Shown here piece by piece: positions 59,116 through 64,000 of a DNA stretch of 64,000 nt. Each line of letters opens with the position of its first letter. Position 1 is the stretch's first letter. A program made the position numbers and the translations under genes. Below the pieces are notes generated by a model. That model was not told the origin of the DNA and made no database searches. It saw nothing but the letters and a program-made list of their open reading frames with translations. This DNA is from Candidatus Dormiibacterota bacterium (GTDB lineage: Bacteria; Chloroflexota; Dormibacteria; Dormibacterales; Dormibacteraceae): the NCBI GenBank assembly GCA_024280995.1, contig JAMXLM010000012.1:1-64000 (forward strand), read 5' to 3'.

Positions 59116-59925
59116 CTGCTTAACGCGCTCATCTTCGGCGCTGAGGGTCAGCTCGGGACCGAGCTGACGAGGCTGCTCGGCCCGCAGAGCGCCCTGACGT
59201 ACGAGCAGGTGTCGATCACCGACGCCGGTGCGGTCTCGGCGGTCATCTCCGAGCGCAAACCCGACGTGGTCTTCAACTGCGCCGCATACAACTTCGTCGA
59301 CCGCGCCGAGACGGAGCGCGACAGAGCGTTCGCGGCGAACGCGGATGGGCCGCGCATCCTTGCGCTCGCATGCCGGCAGGTGGGTGCCTCGCTCGTCCAC
59401 TTCTCGACCAACTTCGTCTTCGACGGTGCGCACGACGAGCCCTACATCGAGGCCGATCACGCTGAGCCGATCTCGGTCTACGGCGCGTCGAAGCTGGCCG
59501 GCGAGCGCGCGGTCATCGAGGTGGGGGCGCACGTGGCCGTGCTGCGCACCGCGGCCCTTTACGGCGGGCCGCACAGCTTCCCGATGCGCATCCTGGAGCG
59601 GGCGCGCGCCGGCGGGGACCTCAGCGTCGTGTCCGACCAGTTCGTGAATCCGACCTATGCCCGGGACCTGGCGGCCGCCGCGATTCGGGTGGCCGAGGAG
59701 GGGACCGCCGGAATCGTTCACGCCGTCGCCGAGGGCTGCTGCGGGTGGGACGACTTCGCCCGGGCGGCGCTGGCTGAGGCAGGCATGACGATCGAGGTCC
59801 GCTCCGTGTCGACTTCGGGTTACCGGTCACCGGCCCGGCGACCCGCCAACGGCTGCCTGGCGTCTACGCGGATCGCGCCGCTACGAGCCTGGCGCGAGGC
59901 GCTTCACGAGGCGCTGAACCCCTAA
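59116..59925 (+). CDS. rmlD: dTDP-4-dehydrorhamnose reductase
   Basis: A 269-residue short-chain reductase making dTDP-L-rhamnose in the last step of the pathway. The NAD(P) motif IFGAEGQLGTELTRLL begins a few residues after the proposed start. VVFNCAAYNFVDRAETE, STNFVFDG, PISVYGASKLAGE (YxxxK) and FVNPTYARDLA follow. The first in-frame ATG/GTG/TTG is GTG 59209, which would delete the nucleotide-binding fold. CTG 59116, four bases after the EAL gene's stop, is the only suitable codon. No other rml genes are present here. Confidence 0.88.
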   Translation: MLNALIFGAEGQLGTELTRLLGPQSALTYEQVSITDAGAVSAVISERKPDVVFNCAAYNFVDRAETERDRAFAANADGPRILALACRQVGASLVHFSTNFVFDGAHDEPYIEADHAEPISVYGASKLAGERAVIEVGAHVAVLRTAALYGGPHSFPMRILERARAGGDLSVVSDQFVNPTYARDLAAAAIRVAEEGTAGIVHAVAEGCCGWDDFARAALAEAGMTIEVRSVSTSGYRSPARRPANGCLASTRIAPLRAWREALHEALNP

Positions 59926-59969
59926 AAAAAGGCTCGGGCCGGGCGATTTCTCGACACCGGCTCCGAGCT
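59924..59969 (-). terminator. Intrinsic terminator facing leftward transcription
   Basis: Hairpin arms GCTCGG (59932-59937) with CCGAGC (59963-59968) and CCGG (59939-59942) with CCGG (59957-59960). On the minus strand the hairpin is followed by seven T (59930-59924). It overlaps the rmlD stop. No leftward gene ends here, so the RNA it terminates is unknown. Confidence 0.65.
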
Positions 59970-60219
59970 TGGCTGCGGGGGGTGAGGTTCTAAAAAACGA
60001 TGAGGTCCCTTGTTCCTTTCTGAAGGCCCGCGCACGCTTTCGCGCATTGAAATTCTGGCACGGGCTCTAACTGCGAGTGTCACGTTACATGCACATTTTC
60101 AACGACATTCCGACTACCCTGCTCTGGAAAATCCAAGCACCTCTGTCAACCTGATCGAAATAGGCAGCCCAACCCCGACTGCTTTTTGATATGGGTTCGT
60201 TAGTCGCAGCAGAACGTCC
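59970..60219. other. Unexplained 250-bp intergenic region
   Basis: The region before the exosortase operon is less GC-rich than the genes around it and has no plausible coding frame. On the minus strand TTGACA lies at 60150-60145 (complement of TGTCAA) without a convincing -10. It ends at the leftward terminator. It may encode a leftward small RNA or a long leader of the tandem-HTH gene. No known riboswitch motif is visible. Confidence 0.4.
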
Positions 60220-60576
60220 TTGCAAAGATTGATCAGTTCGAGGGATGTGGCAGCCCGCCTTGGCGTGAGCCAGGCGACAGTCGCACGCGCCGTGGCGCGA
60301 GGCGTCCTCCGCGCTGCGCTCGTCACGCCGGGCGGACACCGCCGCTTCAACGTCGCCGACGTCGAGCTCTACGCCGCCTCGCTCCAGGACGAGCCCGAGG
60401 GCGCAAAGCTCATCACCACCGGCCAGGCGGCGCGTCTGCTCGGGGTCAGCCAGCCGACGCTGAACCGCGCCGTCCGCCGCGGGAAGCTGCAGCCGACCCT
60501 CACGACACCGGGCGGCCACCGCCGGTTCGACAGCGCTGAGCTGAGCGCGGCGCTCCTGTACGAAGACGCGCAGTGA
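60220..60576 (+). CDS. Tandem helix-turn-helix (MerR/BldC-like) DNA-binding protein
   Basis: A 118-residue regulator made of two copies of the same excisionase/BldC-type winged HTH. Copy 1 (about 5-50) has SSRDVAARLGVSQATVARAV and VTPGGHRRFNVADV. Copy 2 (about 65-112) has TTGQAARLLGVSQPTLNRAV and TTPGGHRRFDSAEL. No ligand-binding domain is present. Start TTG 60220 or TTG 60229. Its end overlaps the glycosyltransferase gene as GTGA, so it probably controls the operon it heads, perhaps including itself. Confidence 0.88.
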   Translation: MQRLISSRDVAARLGVSQATVARAVARGVLRAALVTPGGHRRFNVADVELYAASLQDEPEGAKLITTGQAARLLGVSQPTLNRAVRRGKLQPTLTTPGGHRRFDSAELSAALLYEDAQ

Positions 60577-62981
60577 TTTCGCAAGGAGAAGATCCGACTC
60601 ACGTTTCCGGGCCACGCACCGGGCGCGGCCTGGGCAGCCTGACGTGGAGCGTCGTCCTCAACGCCGTCCTCGTCGCCGCGTTTGTCGTCGGCGCGATCCC
60701 CATCGTGGCCATCGCCCGCGGCTTCGTCGAGCTTGTGCAGCAATCCAGGATCCGGAGCGGCGCCGACTGGCTGGCGTACGGCCTGGCCTTCACCGGCCTG
60801 TTCCTCGGCGCGATCTTCTTCGCCTACGCGCTCAAGTACTACCTCAGCACCGCGATGGTGTTGCTGACCACGCTGGTCGGCGCGCCGCCGCGCAACGGCA
60901 ACGGCACCAAACCTGCAAACGGGCGCATCAACGGCAACGGCCACGGCCACGGCATCAGCCTCGACCTCGGCCATCACCCATTCGTCTCGGTGCACGTCGC
61001 CGCCTACAACGAGAAGCGCGTGATCGAGCGACTGCTCGAGGCACTTCGGCAGCTCGACTACCCCGAGTACGAGGTCGTTCTCGTCGACGACTCGACCGAC
61101 GAGTCGGTGGAGATCCTCGAGCGGTGGAAGACGTGGCCGCGGCTGAAGCTCATCCACCGGACGTCGCGCGCCGGGTACAAGGGCGGCGCGCTGCGGGAAG
61201 CGCTGAAGGTCATGGATCCGCGCACCGAGTACGTGGTGATCTTCGACGCCGACTCGGTTCCGTTCCCCGACTCGATCGAGCGGCTGCTTCCCTATTTCTA
61301 TCGGGTCGGCGACGGGTCTTCGTCGAGCCGCCGGTTCGAAGCGGCGTTCGGCCGCACCGATGCTCCATCGGAGCCGGGTCAGATCAAACGCCGGCCTGAG
61401 GTCGCCGCGGTCCAGAGCTATCAATGGCACGTCCTCAACAAGTCCGAGAGCTGGCTGACCGAGGCCGTGCGGGCCGAGTACGCGGGCAGCTACATGATCG
61501 AGCGTCCTTTCCAGGACGCGATCGGCTCGCTGAAGATGATCGCCGGCACCGCGTACATGATCCGCGCCGACGTGCTGCGCCAGGTCGGCTGGGGGACGAG
61601 CATCACGGAGGACTGGGAGCTCACCCTCAAGCTCTACGCGCGCGGCTACAAGGTCGTGTACACGCCGTGGGCGGAGACGCCGGCCGAGTGCGTCAGCACC
61701 TTCTCGCGGCTTGCGCGCCAGCGCATGCGATGGGCCGAAGGCCACACGTACAACGTGCGCAAGTGGTTCCTCGAGATCATGCGGTCGCCTTTCGTGACGC
61801 CGCTCGAAAAGCTCGAGTTCATGTACGACTCCACGTACTACCTGCAGGCGGGGCTCTTCGTGATCGGCTCGATCGCGTGGCTCATCTCCGAGCTTGTGTT
61901 CCGCACGCACGTGCCCGGTTGGACGGCGCTTCTGGGCTGGTCGTTGCTGTTCTCGAACATCTTCGCCCTTCCGCTGATGAACCTCGGCGGGCTGATCCTC
62001 GAGGAGGCGCCGGCGCGCGACGTCCAGGGAGCGTTCGGCGCCGTGGTGCTGTCGTTCGCGCTGGTGCCGTTCCAGGGTTGGGCGGCTTTCAAAGGCCTCA
62101 TCAGCAAGGACGAAGGCCCGTGGTTCCGGACACCCAAGACCGGACGCGTCACGGACAGCGTCCGCCACCTGCGCCGGCTGTACATGCTCCAGCGCCTGCT
62201 GCGTGGCAGGCGCCCGCGCGGACCGCAATGGGTCGCGCCGGCCACGCCTCTGGCAACGTCGACGGTGCGCCGCGCTCCGATGCGCCGGCGTTGGGCCGGA
62301 TGGCTCGCGGTCGTGATCCTGGCGCTCGTCTTTGGCGGACTGGCAGCGATGTCGGTGCACGCGCCGACGGTCAGCGCCGCCGGCAACCCGCTCTACCTCC
62401 ACGGGACCGGGACCTCGCCCGGCTGCACGCCGAGCACGATGGATCCGAACGCCGGCACGCGCGCGACTCCATGCGCGATTCAGTCGGCTGCCGGCGGCGC
62501 CACCAGCACGTGGACGTTGACGAGCTCGACCGCGCAGACGGTCGACCCGGGGACCTGGACCTTCACGTTCTACTGGACCGGCGGCACAGGCGCGACCAAC
62601 GACGTGGTGAGCATCGCGGCGGGCGTGTCCGCGACCGCGAGCTGCGCCGGGTTTGTCGCGACGGTGCCGAGCGGCACGTCGACCTGGTCGGCGAGCTACG
62701 GCGGCAGCACCGCCAATCCCAACAGCCCGCTGACCGTCAGCACCAGCTCAAGCCAGCTGGCATTGGTGATTCCTCCGGGCGGCTCGCTCTGCCTGTCGGT
62801 CACCCTCACGCACAACACCGGCGGGAAGCCGTCGATGCTCTACGACGGAACCGCCGGAATCGGCAACACCGGAGTGGTGCCGCCGAGCATCGTGGTGCCT
62901 GAGAGCCTGGTCGGCCTGACCGGCGTGGCCTTGTTCGCGCCACTGCTGGCCGGGCGCTTCGTGCGGAGACGACGGTCGTGA
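60573..62981 (+). CDS. GT2 glycosyltransferase fused to a secreted domain with PEP-CTERM-like sorting tail
   Basis: An 802-residue protein. Residues 1-550 form a processive GT2 (cellulose-synthase-like): two N-terminal helices, the catalytic aspartates VDDSTD (172) and FDADS (225), TED (345) and QRMRW (383), and further membrane helices to about 500. Residues 570-600 start with MRRRWAG and a hydrophobic stretch ending VSAAG, exactly like a signal peptide. Residues 605-770 are a Ser/Thr/Gly-rich beta domain with cysteine pairs. Residues 775-802 read VPES, a hydrophobic helix and RRRRS, the layout of an exosortase signal. Overlaps by 4 bp on both sides. Confidence 0.88.
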   Translation: MISQGEDPTHVSGPRTGRGLGSLTWSVVLNAVLVAAFVVGAIPIVAIARGFVELVQQSRIRSGADWLAYGLAFTGLFLGAIFFAYALKYYLSTAMVLLTTLVGAPPRNGNGTKPANGRINGNGHGHGISLDLGHHPFVSVHVAAYNEKRVIERLLEALRQLDYPEYEVVLVDDSTDESVEILERWKTWPRLKLIHRTSRAGYKGGALREALKVMDPRTEYVVIFDADSVPFPDSIERLLPYFYRVGDGSSSSRRFEAAFGRTDAPSEPGQIKRRPEVAAVQSYQWHVLNKSESWLTEAVRAEYAGSYMIERPFQDAIGSLKMIAGTAYMIRADVLRQVGWGTSITEDWELTLKLYARGYKVVYTPWAETPAECVSTFSRLARQRMRWAEGHTYNVRKWFLEIMRSPFVTPLEKLEFMYDSTYYLQAGLFVIGSIAWLISELVFRTHVPGWTALLGWSLLFSNIFALPLMNLGGLILEEAPARDVQGAFGAVVLSFALVPFQGWAAFKGLISKDEGPWFRTPKTGRVTDSVRHLRRLYMLQRLLRGRRPRGPQWVAPATPLATSTVRRAPMRRRWAGWLAVVILALVFGGLAAMSVHAPTVSAAGNPLYLHGTGTSPGCTPSTMDPNAGTRATPCAIQSAAGGATSTWTLTSSTAQTVDPGTWTFTFYWTGGTGATNDVVSIAAGVSATASCAGFVATVPSGTSTWSASYGGSTANPNSPLTVSTSSSQLALVIPPGGSLCLSVTLTHNTGGKPSMLYDGTAGIGNTGVVPPSIVVPESLVGLTGVALFAPLLAGRFVRRRRS

Positions 62982-63526
62982 CGCGCACGCGCGCCGACGT
63001 CAACCTCACGTTGATCGCGATGGCCTGCGCGCTGCTGATGGTGATGCCGCTGGTGACGACGTTCAACGACCTGCTGACGGCATGGGCGATGGTCCTCGGC
63101 GCCAACAACCCGCTCCAGGCGATCGTCCCCGCAGAGTCGCGGATGGTGGTCAGCCTGCTGAGCGTGCTCGGTGTCCACGCCGCGGCGTCAGGCAGCCACA
63201 TCGTGGTTTGGGACGGCTCAGGCTCGATGCACACGCTGTTCATCTCGTGGAACTGCATCGGCTGGCAGAGCGTGATCCTGTTCGGCGTGAGTATGATCTC
63301 GGGGCTTCGCGGTGGTGGCGGGGTCGAGGCGCGCGCGCAGGTCATCCTGATCGGAGTCGCCGGGACCATGCTGCTAAACCTGGTGCGCGTGTCGCTCGTG
63401 GCCCTGATTGCGGCGACGATCGGCGTCGGGCCCGCGATCCTCTTCCACGACTACGGCGGCACGATCATGTTCGTCGCCTTCCTGTTCGCGTTCTGGGCGA
63501 TGGCCCAGCGGTGGATCCTGGAATGA
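62978..63526 (+). CDS. Exosortase/archaeosortase family protein
   Basis: A 182-residue membrane protease/transpeptidase with about five to six helices. The catalytic triad of the family is visible: cysteine in SWNCIGWQSV (about residue 90), arginine in LLNLVRVSLVALI (about 135) and histidine in LFHDYGGTIMF (about 155). Such enzymes cut PEP-CTERM-type tails and hand the protein to a membrane or surface carrier. It is shorter than EpsH-type exosortases and lacks their extra domain. GTG 62978 overlaps the glycosyltransferase stop. That protein's C-terminal tail is its probable substrate. Confidence 0.88.
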   Translation: MTRTRADVNLTLIAMACALLMVMPLVTTFNDLLTAWAMVLGANNPLQAIVPAESRMVVSLLSVLGVHAAASGSHIVVWDGSGSMHTLFISWNCIGWQSVILFGVSMISGLRGGGGVEARAQVILIGVAGTMLLNLVRVSLVALIAATIGVGPAILFHDYGGTIMFVAFLFAFWAMAQRWILE

Positions 63527-64000
63527 ACCGCTGGCTGCGTCTCGGGCTGCAAACCGCCTTCGGGCTCGCGCTGCTCTGGCTGTGGCTGCGGACGGTCTCG
63601 CTGCCCGAGATCTTCGCCCACGCACGCGTCCACCAGTGGTGGGCCGTCGTGCTGATGGTGGCCCTGTTCCTCGTGACCAGCGTGCTCCGGGCGAGGCGCT
63701 GGCTCATCCTCCTTCGCCCGCTGGCGCCGGTCGGCATCGTCCGCGCCTTCGCGATGAACGCAGGCGCGAGCCTTCTCAACTACGTCGTGCCGATCCGCCT
63801 CGGCGACGCGATGCGCTACTGGTGGCTGTGGCGCCGCCACCGAGTGCCTTCCGGATCCGCCCTGGCGACGATCGTGGTCGACAAGACGTGCGACCTCGCC
63901 GGCGTGGCGGCGGTGCTCGCGGGTCTCACGGTCGTGGCGTCGACGGGCCTGGTCGTGGCGCCGCGAGGTCTCGTGGGCGCGGCCGCCCTGGCGCTGGCGC
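63523..64000 (+). CDS. YbhN/UPF0104 (lysylphosphatidylglycerol-synthase TM-like) membrane protein, partial
   Basis: The first 159 residues of a polytopic membrane protein, cut by the window end. Helices are at about 5-25 and 38-58. The family motifs RARRWLILLRPL, MNAGASLLNYVVPIRLGDAMRYWW and ATIVVDKTCDLAGV match the flippase-like YbhN/UPF0104 domain (also found in MprF and AglD-like proteins). Members are proposed lipid or lipid-linked-sugar transporters. It starts at ATG 63523 overlapping the exosortase stop, so it belongs to the same operon and could export a lipid-linked glycan or carrier used in it. Confidence 0.85.
   Translation, partial: MNRWLRLGLQTAFGLALLWLWLRTVSLPEIFAHARVHQWWAVVLMVALFLVTSVLRARRWLILLRPLAPVGIVRAFAMNAGASLLNYVVPIRLGDAMRYWWLWRRHRVPSGSALATIVVDKTCDLAGVAAVLAGLTVVASTGLVVAPRGLVGAAALALA

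Noticed and set aside
59970-60219. c-di-GMP (GEMM) riboswitch before the exosortase operon.
   Set aside because: The conserved core and tetraloop-receptor sequences are absent.
60085-60615. Minus-strand reading frame of 176 codons near the exosortase operon.
   Set aside because: It runs antisense through the tandem-HTH gene with shadow-type composition and no family similarity; its intergenic part shows no codon bias.

Overview
The window is GC-rich (roughly two thirds G+C), single-copy chromosomal DNA from a free-living bacterium. It is packed with about 63 protein genes on both strands. There is no rRNA, tRNA, CRISPR array, insertion sequence or phage gene. The mix of genes suggests a lineage close to Actinobacteria and Chloroflexota, for example Candidatus Dormibacterota, but this is inference and only moderately secure. 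Actinobacteria-like items are a MshC-like cysteine ligase, a DUF222/13E12-type HNH protein, an F420/PPOX enzyme and AfsR-like cyclase-ATPase-TPR proteins. Other items are a CIRCE/HrcA heat-shock operon, a DUF4349 lipoprotein and an exosortase. GTG and TTG starts are common, stop and start codons often overlap by 4 bp, and at least two promoters appear to give leaderless or nearly leaderless mRNAs. Layout. 1-3.3 kb: amidohydrolase, DUF6941-like protein, DedA protein, and a convergent sarcosine-oxidase-like flavoenzyme with a lipoyl-domain protein. 3.6-6.2 kb: ABC-F ATPase divergent from a DUF4349 lipoprotein. 6.4-7.8 kb: an ECF sigma factor coupled to a membrane-anchored Rieske protein and a small protein. 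7.8-10.3 kb: metK and a MshC-like ligase. 10.3-13.2 kb: a TetR-regulated ABC-2 exporter with a clear promoter and operator. 13.2-15.6 kb: a second ECF/membrane-protein pair, a PPOX protein and DUF2203. 15.6-27.3 kb: a seven-gene leftward run (YyaL-like, LutB-LutA fusion, pepA, dxs, cyclic-nucleotide-binding protein, FAD oxidoreductase, cyclase-ATPase-TPR). 27.5-30.2 kb: M20 peptidase, FixX-like ferredoxin, thioredoxin reductase. 30.2-37.4 kb: envelope proteins and lipoproteins, YqeY-like and VOC proteins. 37.4-41.4 kb: DUF971 and Mrp, divergent from nicotinate phosphoribosyltransferase, uracil-DNA glycosylase, YCII and rsmE. 41.4-44.1 kb: arcA and arcD. 44.3-48.6 kb: HNH protein behind a LexA-like site, lepA, a lipoprotein. 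48.6-54 kb: epimerase, ybaK, hemW, CIRCE, hrcA-grpE-dnaJ (no dnaK). 54-59.9 kb: Ig-like lipoprotein, a small protein, a large PAS/GAF/GGDEF/EAL protein, rmlD. 60.2 kb to the end: a tightly coupled operon of a tandem-HTH regulator, a glycosyltransferase fused to a secreted domain that ends in a PEP-CTERM-like tail, an exosortase, and a YbhN-like membrane protein cut by the window edge. The most novel candidate is this last operon: a glycosyltransferase that seems to carry its own sortase substrate domain, with the cognate exosortase as the very next gene. Other points worth attention are the ECF-Rieske pair, a cyclic-nucleotide operon in which both cyclase and receptor have altered key residues, an in-frame TGA between Mrp and DUF971, a TetR protein with two HTH domains, and three genes whose conserved N-termini can only be reached from a CTG start.
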